A DNA stretch of 64,000 nt, from positions 100,191,796 to 100,255,795 of the forward strand of contig NC_081412.1 in assembly GCF_030272615.1 (NCBI RefSeq), written 5' to 3'. The stretch's first letter is position 1. The number at the start of each line of letters is the position of its first letter. This DNA comes from Cryptomeria japonica. Lineage: Eukaryota > Streptophyta > Pinopsida > Cupressales > Cupressaceae. The position numbers and the translations under genes are program-made. This document shows, piece by piece, positions 31,905 through 43,687 of the stretch. The notes beneath the pieces were generated by a model. That model was not told the DNA's origin, did not search any database, and worked only from the letters and a program-made list of their open reading frames with translations.

Positions 31905-33285
31905 CTAACTTCTAAGATACTCAAAAGTAGTCTTAGGTAGAGGTTTAGTAAAGATATCTGCAAGCTGCTCCTTGGTAGAAACATGCTTCAAGATCACATC
32001 TTTACTCTGCACTTTTTCCCTTAAGAAATGATACTTCAATTCAATATGTTTGGTTCGTGTGTGCAAAATAGGGTTCTTGGAAATATTTATGGCACTTGTA
32101 TTATCACATAAAATCTTTATAGGTTCTGAAATCTTCATTTTAAAACCTTCCAAAATGTGCCTCATCCAGATAGCCTAAGTACAATTCATGTAAGCTACAA
32201 CATACTCAACTTCAGTAGTAGATTGTGAAGTACAACTCTGCTTCTTACTACTCCATGAAACAAGTCTTCCTCCAAGAAAAAATTCTCCACCACTTGTGCT
32301 TTTTCGGTCATCAATATTTCCTACCCAATCTGCATCTGTGTACACCTTCAAGTTAAAATTTCCTCCATATGGATACCATAATCCATAGTCAATAGTACCT
32401 TTCAAATATCTAAAAATCCTCTTGGTTGCTATCATATGTATTTCCTTAGGATTCTTCTAGAATCTAGCAACTATGCCAACTGCATGAGCTATATCCAGTT
32501 TGCTATGAACAACATAGTGCAATTTTCCAATCATTGACCTATATTCCTTCTCATCAACAACTGTGGATTCATCTTCCTTAGACAACTTACAACTTGTAAC
32601 CATTGGTGTCCCAACTAGTTTACAATCACTCATTCCAAAAGTCTTCAAGACTTCTTTCACATACTTAGATTGTGTAATGAAAATGCCATTCTTCATTTGT
32701 TGTATTTGCAAGCCTATGAAATTTTTTATTTCTCCCACTAAAGACATTTTCAAACTCATTTTTCATTTCATCTGCAAAACTAATGCTCATGTCATCATTA
32801 CCTCCAAATATGATATCATCTACAAATACTTTGCTGACCAGTATTTTATCTCCTTCAGATTTGAGATAAATGTTGCTATCATCACTGGTTCTCAGAAAGC
32901 CTATCTTCATCAGATGTGTATGAATCCTTTCATACCATGTTCTCGATACCTGCTTTAATCCATATAAAGGCTTATGCAATCTGCATACCATGTCTTTCTT
33001 ATCAGTCAAAGCATAACCATCTAGTTGCTCAATGTATACTTCTTCTTCCAGTATCCCATTCAAAAATGTTGACTTAACATGCATCTGGTATACCTTGAAT
33101 TTCTTATGTGCTGCAAATGCAAGTAAAGTTCTGACACCTTCCAATCTTGCCACTGGTGCAAAATTATCACCATAATCTTCTCCTTCTTCTTGTGCATAAC
33201 CTTTGCAAACCAACCTAACTTTGTTTCGAGCTACAAAACCATCTTCATTCAACTTGTTCTTGAATACCCACTTAGTACCTATCAC
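31905..33285 (-). pseudogene. Copia B reverse transcriptase and RNase H
   Basis: RT starts MIGTKWVFKNKLNEDG and includes GYAQEEGEDY, LYGLKQVSRTWY and the catalytic box VFVDDIIFGGN with both Asp. The upstream catalytic Asp of QMDVKSAFLNG reads His (QMHVKSTFLNG). RNase H has YTDADWVG, TTEVEYV, LCDNTSAI and ADIFTKPLP, so its four acidic residues remain. Frame changes lie near 32665-32760 and stops at about 32455 and 32172. Upstream (33286-33740) only degraded linker sequence is visible. Confidence 0.85.
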
Positions 33286-33740
33286 ATTTTTATTTACCGG
33301 TTGGGGTACTAGGGTCCATGTGTTGTTCTTCTCAATTTGATCTGATTCCTCCTCTATAGCTTTAACCCAATGATCATCACCAAATTCTTCCTTAACAATT
33401 CTTGGTTCAATAGTGGAGATCGTGCAAGAATTCTCTCAGATTCTTCTTCTGGTTAGTACTCCAACATCCTTATCCCCAATAATCTGTTCAGGATTGTGAT
33501 TCAGTCTCACATATCTTGGAATAACATGATCATTATCTTCAGGTTCATCTTCTTCATTATCATCATCTTCTTCTGAATTTATTTGTTCCTGTTGAATTGG
33601 TTCATTAGTATTTTCTTTGGGGTTTCAGATTTCACAGTTTCTAGTTCCAAAAATAAAATGCAAGGATCTCTTCATCCTTTTTCTCCAAACTAGTTTCCTC
33701 TGAGACTTTAGGATATTCATCCACTCGAACATCAACACTC

Positions 33741-34749
33741 TCAATAATTCTCTGCACATCCGGTTGTTAAAACACATGTAGGCTTTACTCTTGGTAGAAT
33801 AGCCAAGAAATATACCTTCATCACTTTTAGCTTCAAATTTGCTAATATAATCACCTCTCTTAATAAAACATTTTCTTCCAAATATCTTGAAATAACTAAC
33901 ATCGGGTTATCTTCCATACCAATATTCATAGGGAGTTTTGTCCTTACCTCTTTTTACCAGAATCTAGTTCATAGTGTAGACAACTGTGCTGACAACTTCT
34001 TTCTAGAAAGTTTTCGCTACACCTCCTTGTATCAACATCATCCTAGCAGCTTCAACAACTGACCGGTTGTTTCTCTCTACAATACCATTCTGTTGTGGTG
34101 TCCTTGGTGCATAAAGTTGTTGTTTGATACTATTTTCTTCACAATATCTAGTGAATTACTTAGAATTAAATTCACCACCTTGATCTGTCCTCAGACACTT
34201 TATCTTCTTACCGCTCTCCTTCTCAGCTAAGGCCCTAAATGCCTTGAACTTACCAAAAGCTTCAATCTTATCCTTCAAGAATGTGACCCACATCATCCTT
34301 GAGCAATCATAAGTGAAGATCATAAAATATCTATCACCTTGAATAATTTTTGTCCTTATTGGTCCACAAAGATCTATATGAACCAAATCTAACAAATGTT
34401 CCACTGAAAAAGATTTTCTCTTGAAAGTTGAGGATGTCATCTTTCCCAATTGACATTATTTACATAGAGAATTAACTAGTTTGTCCAACTAAGGCAAATC
34501 TCTCACTGTCTTGGACTTACTCACTTTAACAATGTTATCAAAGTTTATATGACAAAATCTCCTATGCCAAAGCCAGCTATCATCTATCTTTGCAATTAAA
34601 CAGTTGCTGACTTTAGGATTAAGTTGAAATAGGTTACCTTTAGTTTGCATCACGGTTGCAATTAGTTCACCTTTACTGCCATAGATTTTGCACATACTGT
34701 TCTTAAACGCCAATGGGTATCCTCTATCATTGAGCTGTGTCACACTCAA
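33741..34749 (-). pseudogene. Copia B pre-integrase and integrase
   Basis: The GAG-pre-integrase motif SWLWHRRFCHINFDNIVKV is followed by the integrase core with all three acidic positions visible: LVHIDLCGP, CLRTDQGGEFNSK, and further on TPQQNGIVERNN (after a stop at about 34155). The last part (33741-33929) carries the C-terminal segment. The order fits Copia. Stops at 34486, 34156 and 33738 break the frame. Confidence 0.8.
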
Positions 34750-34878
34750 AAGATTGTGCTTTAAACCTTCAACCTAGTAGACATCATCTGCACTACTCTT
34801 TCCATTAAGAGAAATAGTTCCCTTACCTTTAACCATGCAGGGTGAGTCATTTCCAAATCTTACAACTCCGCCATCAAA

Positions 34879-35985
34879 TTACTTTAAAGAAATAAATTTT
34901 CCTCGATCACCAATCATATGATGTGAACAACCATTATCAATGATCCAATCATCGGAGTTATCCATCTTGGATACTAATGCCTTCTGGTTTGATATCCCTT
35001 CTTTAATAGCTACAAACACAATGTCTTCATTAGAATCACCATCAGATTCTTTATTAGTGATGCCACCATCAACAATAATAAGACAATCACTTTTGCCTTT
35101 ACCCTTATACTTCTTGAATTTCTCTCGTTTGTGCTCATTATCACCATTAGGACAGTTAGCAGCTATGTGTCCAATCTTGTTGCATGCAAAACATTTCAAA
35201 GGTAATTTACCTCTATATTTACCTGTACCTCTAGGCAACCTCTTGGCCAACAATTCTTCAAGATCAACTAAAATGTCTTCATCATCAACTCCTTTGCTGG
35301 ATCTAGATTCATAACTGTGTCTGGCATCTCTACTTTTCCTCACAGATGGGTTAGAAATAGAAGCTCTAAATGCAGTAGATTTCTGTACACTACCATCATA
35401 ACCATTTAATTCAAAAGCAGTAAGCTTGCCAATGATGGAGTCAAGAGTTACCTTAGTTTTGCCAATGGACTTTAGCTCTTGAATGGATGCAACTCAGATA
35501 GTGTAGACAAGTAGTAGGGTTCTCAGTACCTTACTGATCACTATGGCATCTTCCACTTTACTTCCTGCACTCTTAATTTCACCGACCATCTCTTTTATCC
35601 TTTGACCATACTGCTGGATATTCTCACCTTTAACCATCCGCATGTCATCAAACTTTCCTCTTAGAATCTCTTCTTTATCAATATTAAAATGTTCATCACT
35701 GCTATAAATCTCTTCAAGTTTTTTCCATACCTCATATGGAGTCTCTAGACCATGAACATCTACATATTCTGCATCAGACAAAGAACTGATAATAGCCTCT
35801 AATGCTTGATGATTTTCTTGTTGCTCTTTCTTTTGATCATCAGTCAAAATCCCAGTAGGTGCAACATATTTAGTATCGACATGTTCCCAATACTGGCTTC
35901 CCAGAATCTTGATATAAATTTTCATTTTGTCACTCCATATCCTATAGTTCTTTCTATTAAACTTCAAACCTTCTTTCTTCATCAT
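34879..35985 (-). pseudogene. Copia B Gag and protease
   Basis: Gag begins at 35985 (KFNRKNYRIWSDKMKIYI) with a UBN2-type core containing YEVWKKLEEIY. After a break near 35494-35343 come a single zinc knuckle, CFACNKIGHIAANC, and the protease site DWIIDNGCSHHMIGD. The usual D-S-G is D-N-G, a change that may reduce activity. Just upstream of the start lie the leader and primer-binding site. Confidence 0.82.
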
Positions 35986-36055
35986 GATCTACAAGATCTT
36001 TACCTCAAGCTGTTAGGCTTAGACCTTAGAGGACCTTATATGCTCTGATACCAAT

Positions 36056-39000
36056 TGATGGTATGATGAAAGAATAAGTATTCAGTCAACTACTGAGAGG
36101 GGGGGGTGAATCAGTAGATAGAAAAACTGATAATAACTTCACCAATCTCAAAATCAATCTCTCAAAGTAAACTTAGAACTATCAATGTAATACCACTGTC
36201 AAGATTAAAACTCATAAGATAAACTGGTTGACTGTTACAACAAATTAATAGTAAAGAACTTCAAACTCATAAACATCCAAATGTTTTTTCATATGTCAAC
36301 AGACTTCATTTCTCAATGCTTCTAGTTATCATGACTTATCAAAGTAGTTAAGTAAATCAACCATAAGAACATAACCACAAAAACATTCACCACTTGACAC
36401 AAATATTTTGACGTGGAAACCCAAATGGAAAAAACCACGGTGAGATGAGACTCACAAGATAACTATCTGAACTTGTCTGAAGTTCGCCCTGTTACGAGCC
36501 TAACCTATTAAAGCTTTATAAAAAGTCATGTTAAGAACAGATCCTGTTAGGGACCACCCGATTAAGGGATTGACTACAATGCCTTGTTAGAAGCAATACC
36601 TTGTAAGGAGTAACCTCAGTAGAGGATTTGAAAATCCAAGCTAATGGAGCACCTTGTTAGAGGATCTGAATAGCACCAAGCTTGTTAGAGCTTACTCTGT
36701 TAGGGGATTTCAATTCTGCTGTAATTGTTAGAAAACAACAGGAGTTTGTTGATCTGTTTGTGTAGTCACATAAATCTATCCACTTAATTAAATGAATACT
36801 TAGTATTTATTTGATTATTTAACCATCAATTAATAATTAATTAAATTAATATTTAATTAATTCATCTTAACCCTCTTCTCCTATTAAATTAAATAAATTA
36901 TTCAATTTATTTGATTTAATTCACTTAACCAAATTCAGACCATTAATTAAATAAATAAATCATATTTGTTTAATTAAATCTTCTCTCACATTTAAATAAA
37001 TTAATATTTATTTAAATCCCCCAAAATCCCACCTCTCACATTTAAATAAATTAACATTTATTTAAATCACCTTTATCCTCTACCCACTTGTATTTTCCTA
37101 CAAAAGCAAGTTGCACAATTATTTTAAATAAATAATTTATTTAAAATCCTATTTATCCTCACCCACTTGTATTTTCCTACAAAAGCAAGTTGCACAACTA
37201 TTTTAAATAAATTATTTATTTAAAATCCTATTTATCCTCACCCACTTGAAACCTTTAATGGTTTCCCTTAAAGTATTCAAACTTGATGGCTTTAAAGTCT
37301 TCAAACTTGATGGCTTCCTTCTATAGTCTTCTTAAGACTTTAATGGTTTTCCTTAAAGTCTTCAAGCCTTTAATGGTTTCCCTCAAAGTCTTCAAGCATT
37401 TTAATGCTTTATCTTCCTTTTTCTCATTTAAATAAATTAATATTTATTTGAATATTTATCCAAATGCAAATTACACCATTTAATTGAAATAAATGATTTT
37501 ATTTTAATTGAAAATACCAAAATTTCTCCCACTTGCATTTTCCTACAAAATCCACTTGCATGCCTAAACCCCTTCTAGAATTTTCTAATCACTTCTAAAT
37601 AACCTAACCCCTTCTCTAAACTTTGTCACATTCCCAAGCAAAAGGGAAGTCACTTCTCAAATGGCTCAAAGTCTTTGATAACCATTGAAGGCTTTCAACC
37701 TTCAACCACTAAATGGCTCAAAGTCTTTGATAACCATTGAAGGCTTTCAACCTTCAACCACTTAATCCCCAAAGTCTCCAATAACCATTAATGGTTACCT
37801 CAAACCCTCCCACATGGTTAAAACATTTGTTTTGACTCAACCTCTTCTCTCAACCCAATCCTATGTTGACACTTGTCACTATTTTATTGGTGCCAATTGT
37901 GCACATGGATCCCCAACTTTCAAACTTGGCCCTTGATTAAACCATTCAATCTTAACCCTTCATTTCCCCATTTCTTCTATAAATAGAACCCTTCTCCTCA
38001 AGCAAGAGAGAAGCATTAGAGTATTGTTGTTATACTGGCATTAGCATAGAGCTTTCTCATAGCATCACTATCTACACTTGCATAGCATTTGCTTATCATA
38101 TTCAACCATCTTGAATCTCCATATGGCATCCATGGATAGTGCTAAAAGCTGAGAGCTACACTCATTTGGGACTTGGAGAGGAGAGGAACAGGGAGGAGCA
38201 ACTATGAGCATCTTGATTAGCTATTTTATTATATGTTTATATGCTTTCTATTTCATGCTTAATATCTCTCTTGATATGCCTGTTTAGGATAATCTTTTGT
38301 TGCTAACACTAATGTTTGTTTTTTGTGCTCTTGTGTGTGTTGCCATCAAATAGATTTTCTAATCCTTTTTGCAGAGCATCAGTTTGAATAGCACTACACT
38401 TGCTTGATCAGATCCTTTTTATTCTCCTATCTACCTTTACTAAAACTGCATATACATCATCCAGTTCGACAACCACACACTCAATTGATGTTTGCCAACT
38501 CTTTGCTAACTCTTAAACTAAACAACTTCATCAACCTTATAAACAAATCAATTAGGTTAGTAACACAAGAAAAACTTAATTCTCATAGAGATTACAAATA
38601 AGTCAGTTCAAGTATGACCATTGGATTACATAGCAATCTCTGCACATCAATCAAGAAAACCTCGATTGCTCCTTGATCACTACTTCATCAAACTTAGTAA
38701 CTCATAACGCGCTTTGCATTATATGCAGTATACTTGCTCATTCCCTAGACAAAACTCGTTACATCAACTCACCAAAATCACTTGAAATTGTCTTCATACA
38801 ATAATCATACGTGTCATAATCATTGTCGCTCATCATTAGATTGTAAACCAATATAACCAATTCACCAAACTTAATCAGTTAGGGTTTATAAAAAATAACA
38901 GGTAGGGTTTACCGGTTACCGGTTCAACTCTCCAATATATAGCAATACTGGTTCACTCCAAAAATTCTTCCTACTAGTTATAGTTTTCTTCACTAGCTCA

Positions 39001-39113
39001 TCCTACCGGTTACAAAATAATATTACAACAATATCAACAATATCATTACCAGTTAATTGACATCAATGACAATATAACATATCATTAATGCAATCTTCAT
39101 ACAAATGCCAACA
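36056..39113 (-). repeat. 5' LTR of Copia B, interrupted by a solo LTR
   Basis: Pairs with 30119-31538 over its whole length. A foreign 1621-base segment (36761-38381) and one copy of gtttg split it; without them it is about 1432 bases. Ends ATGCCAACA next to the TSD tagta. Confidence 0.88.
36761..38381 (+). mobile_element. Solo LTR (Gypsy-like) inside Copia B LTR
   Basis: Starts TGTAGTCACAT, ends GAGCATCA, and has the exact TSD gtttg at 36756-36760 and 38382-38386. The paired Copia LTR shows the empty site. Nothing but LTR-like DNA is inside: many AAATAAATTA palindromes, two tandem copies of a unit of about 82 bases containing CCCACTTGTATTTTCCTAC (37083, 37164), two copies of AAATGGCTCAAAGTCTTTG (37659, 37711), and a TATAAATAG box at 37978-37986. 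It probably arose by LTR-LTR recombination. The TGTAG start and AT palindromes recall the LTR of Gypsy A, but it is a different family; strand is inferred from the TATA box. Confidence 0.88.
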
Positions 39114-39454
39114 TAGTATACTCATGAATATATGATGTATCTATATTCTAGTTTGTACGTGCTATGGATCTCTGGAAGGTGAGTTACATGGTTTGACAAT
39201 TTGATTTGTTAGTTGCTCTATTTCTCCAGAATAGAACATTTTGTCTGGACATTCACATTTCATTAGTTGATTGTTTTTTATCTCGTAGTTTTGAGACATG
39301 ATTAAGCATTGTGGATAACATGTGTATTTTAGTTAGAATTAACTATTATTTTTCTCTAGCTGGCCTATGAAAATGAAGCGCATAAAGTATATTATGATAG
39401 TGTGTAAGGTATTTTCTTTGTAAGCCATGTGTGGCTGACTTGAGATATGGATCG

Positions 39455-39455
<1 letters not shown>

Positions 39456-39485
<30 letters not shown>

Positions 39486-39677
39486 TATATATACACACAC
39501 ACATACATATATATATACATATCCATATGTATACACACACACACACACATATATATATCCATATGTATGTATATATACATATATACATATATACATATAT
39601 GTATATACATACATATATATATATATACATACACACATATATATATACACACACATATATATATATATGTATATATA

Positions 39678-39724
<47 letters not shown>

Positions 39725-39791
39725 ATACGCACATACATATACATATACATATGCATATGCATACACACACACACACATATATACACACACA
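39456..39791. repeat. TA/CA/TATG microsatellite
   Basis: About 330 bases of alternating TATATA, CACACA and GTATATGT blocks. It lies in the left LTR of E directly beside the TIR element; the same CACACATATACATA continues at 49578-49605 on the other side. Very long open frames in four of six frames (Tyr/Ile/His or Cys/Val repeats) are artefacts of the repeat. Confidence 0.95.
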
Positions 39792-39856
39792 TGGGTAAGT
39801 GCACCAAGATGATGAACAGAAAAGTGGCCACATGCCAAAAAAAAACCAAATTTTTC

Positions 39857-40130
39857 ATAACCTATGCGGGTTCTAAAAATTAAAAAATGTGCTCGGCTTG
39901 GTAACACCAAGCCTAGAGAAAAACAATTTAAAAAATCAAAAGTTCCTCAAAACCTGTACGGGTTTTGAGGAACATTTTATTTTTTAATAAAAAATTAAAA
40001 GTACGGGTTTTAAGAAACATTATTTTTGGGTGTAGGCCATAGGTTTTGGCCATTTTCAACGCCAAACCCATGGAATAGTAAAAAAGGAAAAGCCAAAAAA
40101 ACATAGAACCTACACAGGTTTGCAACTATT
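39857..40130. repeat. Left subterminal palindromic motifs of the TIR element
   Basis: Four degenerate copies of AACCCGTACGGGTT: ATAACCTATGCGGGTT (39858), AAAACCTGTACGGGTTTT (39949), GTACGGGTTTTAAG (40002) and GAACCTACACAGGTTT (40107). The second lies in a 32-base palindrome whose 13-base arms (GTTCCTCAAAACC at 39942) match exactly. They look like transposase-binding sites (inference). Confidence 0.7.
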
Positions 40131-40273
40131 TTGGATTTTCCCAACATTGAGAGCAATTTTCAACAATGGTACCCCGTCGAACAGGTAAGATTTGATTGGT
40201 TTGATTTTTTTTGTTTGCATTTTAGTTGAAGTAGGGTTTTTTAATTGATTCACATTTTGTTTTTATTAATTTG

Positions 40274-43034
40274 ATGTCGGATTCTTCAAGCAATCCCCAA
40301 AAATGAAATAGACAACAAAGACCTCCTCCTACACAAGCAACACAAGAAAACCTTGTAAACATTGCACAAGAGCAACAAGAAAACCCTCAAAATCCTCAAA
40401 ATGTTGCTCCTCAACAACCACCACCACCCCGAAACCCTCCATGTCATCCATTAGATCATGTAGATGCCACACAAGAGGATCTCATCAATCGCCTTACACA
40501 AAATAGTGCCCAAATTTCTATATTGGTGAATAGGTTGAGGTTCTCTAGGCTTGAGCACTACTCAACCCTCGCCAGAACACTAGAAACAATGGTTAATAGT
40601 GCAAATGAGGTATCTAGGGAGGTTACAAAATGGGGTTCATGGAGGGATAGATGTCAAACATTTTATGAGGATGGGTTGTCATATGATCAAGTGAAAAAAA
40701 AGGGCATAGGTAAAGCTGACATATGTGCTCTTTTCACCGATCTTGTTACCAGTAACAACATAGAACTAAATATGACTCAATTTCCTATACATTGGTATGT
40801 TCATGCTAGGTTGAAAGAAGCTTTTTGGGGTAGGTGGTATATGGTCTTTGACCAACCACCTTGTAATAATTGGGAGGTGCCTCTATATTTTTTGAGAAAG
40901 TTGTATTGTGAGTTTATCCTCGACGAGAAGTCGAATTACTTTGACATTCGATAATTTCAAGGTAGAGGGAGAGGCTCTGCGTAGGATAGACCTGGGGCCC
41001 ATAGGGTGGTAGAGACATAGCATAGGAGGCGTACAACTCCTAAACCCATGGTTCATGTCACTGTCCCTATATCCTTGAAGGAGTCTATGGAATTACAATC
41101 TCTTCAGGCATCTGCATCATTGACTGGTGTCATTGTTCAGCATGGCACATAGTTGGTTGGAGCAGAGGATGTACCAGCACCTGCGACACCTCCTTCATTA
41201 GCGGTGCCTCCTTCATCAGCAACACCTCCTTCCTCAGTAGCACTTCCTTCATCAACAACACCTCATGCATCATTTGGCACGAGCTAGCCCATTCAGCATA
41301 TGTGCCCCACCTACCAGGGTGTATGTTCCGGTGTAGACACTGACGCGAATGAGGATGATTTGACATCTCATTCATGTACATGTTGTGGGAGTAGATGCCA
41401 TGCTTCCACTATAGAGGATGTGACCCTTACTGACGAACTGATCAATATGTTGTACCCTCTCTATCAGACACAAGTGCATTTAATTTTGTTTATGACATGT
41501 TATCAATTAAGTGACTAAATCTTATAAAAAGAAATGAATTTTTATTTTTAGAACAATTTAAAGTGACATATAAATGAAATGCATTGTAGGGTGCAGTAGG
41601 TGGTGGGAGTACACCACATACTTTTCAGTCGACTCCATGGTCACGAGTAGTTTCACCACCAGAGGTAAAGATTTGTAAATTTGTTAAAAAATATAATAAT
41701 ACATTGGTTTCAAAATATCTTTTGTTAATTATATGTATCATTACTTGGTATTTTATAGGGCTTATCAGTGGCTGAGATGTCCCAACTTGATGATATCACG
41801 CTTTCAGCCATTGACTTTGGCCAAGATAGCTATGCTTTACCATTTAGATTTATATATTTTTGACTTAAGTGATATATTAAATACATGCTTTGTTCCCTTA
41901 TGTTAATTTTTTTTCGTTAGTTTACCCCACCTGCCTCGAGTACATCTCATGTGAGAAAGCCATCCTCTAGCACTTCGAGGCATAAAAAGATATCCTCTCG
42001 GACACCCAAATGATCGAAGGTAATTCAGTACAATTTAAATTCATTTGTTGAAATGTATTATGATTAAACATGTATACGTAGATATTGATAAATGCACTTA
42101 ATTTATTTGTTCTATATACAGAAACATATGGGGTTTATAGAATGAATGAATGCACCTGATGTCGATGAGGCTCATTAGAGGGAAGAGGTGATATCTTCAT
42201 ATTCACTTTGGATTTCTTTCTTGCTTGTTTGAAATAACTAAATCCTTTTATGTCTATATCATATGTTATCATTTTTCATACAAGAAATGGTAATAGCTGC
42301 ATCAGATTCGACTAGGCCTCCTAAGGCTACACGAGAACTATATGAGGCTTCGGTGTGCATTTGTTCTACATATGTTAAAAACATATGTTTTATCTAGTTT
42401 GTCAACAACTTTGGGTTATTAACTTGTATGATTGTCTTTAACCTATTATAGGCCCCTTCCAAACTTCCTACTGTTATTCTACCATTCCATTTCAATAGAA
42501 GTCCTACACGTATATTATGGGATCCAACACAACCAAGGGAAAAGGTATGTCTATCTTAGATCAACTCTTTTTCACTAAGTGCACAATGGAGTTGAAACCA
42601 TCTAGTTAACTCCTTTTGGATCACTTACCATGGATATAGGAAATGGTCGTAATTGATTCATTTGTGACTTTTTCTCCTACGACCACAACACATCCATCTG
42701 AGGCTCCAATATGCTTTAGTGTTTTAGTCTATTCATTTTTAGTTATTATGTGTTATTTGACATATATGTTATTAACATGTATTAATGTTGTTTTACCAGT
42801 TACAGCTTCCTTCGGGACATCCCACATATCCTCATCCTCACCTAATTGCAGAAGACAGAGATGAGGTAATAAACATTTCAACTTCAAACAATTTAGAGTT
42901 CAGTATTTAGTTATTTTGATGTTATATTAAGAAAATATATCTGATTCAACATTTGAATTGTCCTTGTGCAGCCACTTGCAGAGCCACATACTACTTCGAA
43001 GAGGCTTGATTTTGATGATCTGCCACAGTCATAG
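40274..43034 (+). pseudogene. Decayed multi-exon gene of unknown function in the TIR element
   Basis: From ATG at 40274 one frame continues to about 41480 with only a handful of stops (first at codon 11, next at 40952). The first part is Gln/Pro/Asn-rich; the middle (40523-40954) contains WGSWRDRCQTFYEDGLSYD and a hydrophobic WYVHARLKEAFWGRWY segment; then a Ser/Thr/Pro-rich repeat (TPPSLAVPPSSATPPSS) and a cluster SCTCCGSRCH. Further exon-like blocks bounded by AG and GT follow at about 41591-41663, 41759-41850, 41921-42019, 42289-42355, 42452-42545, 42640-42705, 42802-42865 and 42971-43034, ending DFDDLPQS. The style is low-complexity and probably nuclear. I do not recognise the family; exon borders are by eye. 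Confidence 0.5.
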
Positions 43035-43687
43035 ATACCAATAGAGACATAGTTATAGTTGTGGTCATTGAAGGACCAATTTTTTTTATATATTCGACAT
43101 TTGTATATGTATATATTGACTTTGATAGTGATTTGGCATCTATGTCATTTTTTGATATGTACACGATTATTGTTCATTTTGATATATATGAAACTTGATA
43201 TTAGATCCAATTTGTTTATTGATATATATGAAACTTGATATTCTTGAAACTTAGTTATTTGCTATTGAAATATGATCAAACATGTTCATTTTGTATATGT
43301 CTTGAAATGTGATCCAATTTGTTCATTACTTGTAACTCATATGGTGTATACTTTTAAACTATTTATTGCTCATATTGTGTATACCCAAGTACTGACACCG
43401 GCAATGCTGATATTGTGTATTTTGATTGAGTGAATTTGCTTTGAGTCCTTTGTGCATGAAGAGATTGGAGTGAAGTTATTATTTCATAAACTCATGCTTA
43501 TGGAGAAAAGTTCATCATTTCAAGAACCAATTAAGACAAGATTTGAGCACACAAAGTAGATTTGAAATTTATCTAAGGATGAGTTGGCTTAGGTAAGGTT
43601 TTCATTTAAATTTTATTCCATAACAAGTCGGCCTTAGGGTAAGACACACACTTATTCATCCAAATTGCCTATTAAAGAAGAGTTGAA

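Larger units (their letters stand above)
30119..39113 (-). mobile_element. Copia element B, complete with both LTRs
   Basis: LTRs at 30119-31538 and 36056-39113 (the second enlarged by a solo LTR), exact 5-base TSD tagta at 30114-30118 and 39114-39118, initiator-Met primer-binding site at 36042-36053 and a polypurine tract beside 31539 on the minus strand. The order Gag, protease, integrase, RT, RNase H is Copia-type. Every domain is present but the frames are broken in about a dozen places, so the copy is dead. It sits inside the left LTR of E. Confidence 0.92.

Noticed and set aside
39339-39910. Very long open frames (up to about 170 codons) on both strands
   Set aside because: They are Tyr/Ile/His and Cys/Val repeats forced by the TA/CA microsatellite, open in several frames at once.
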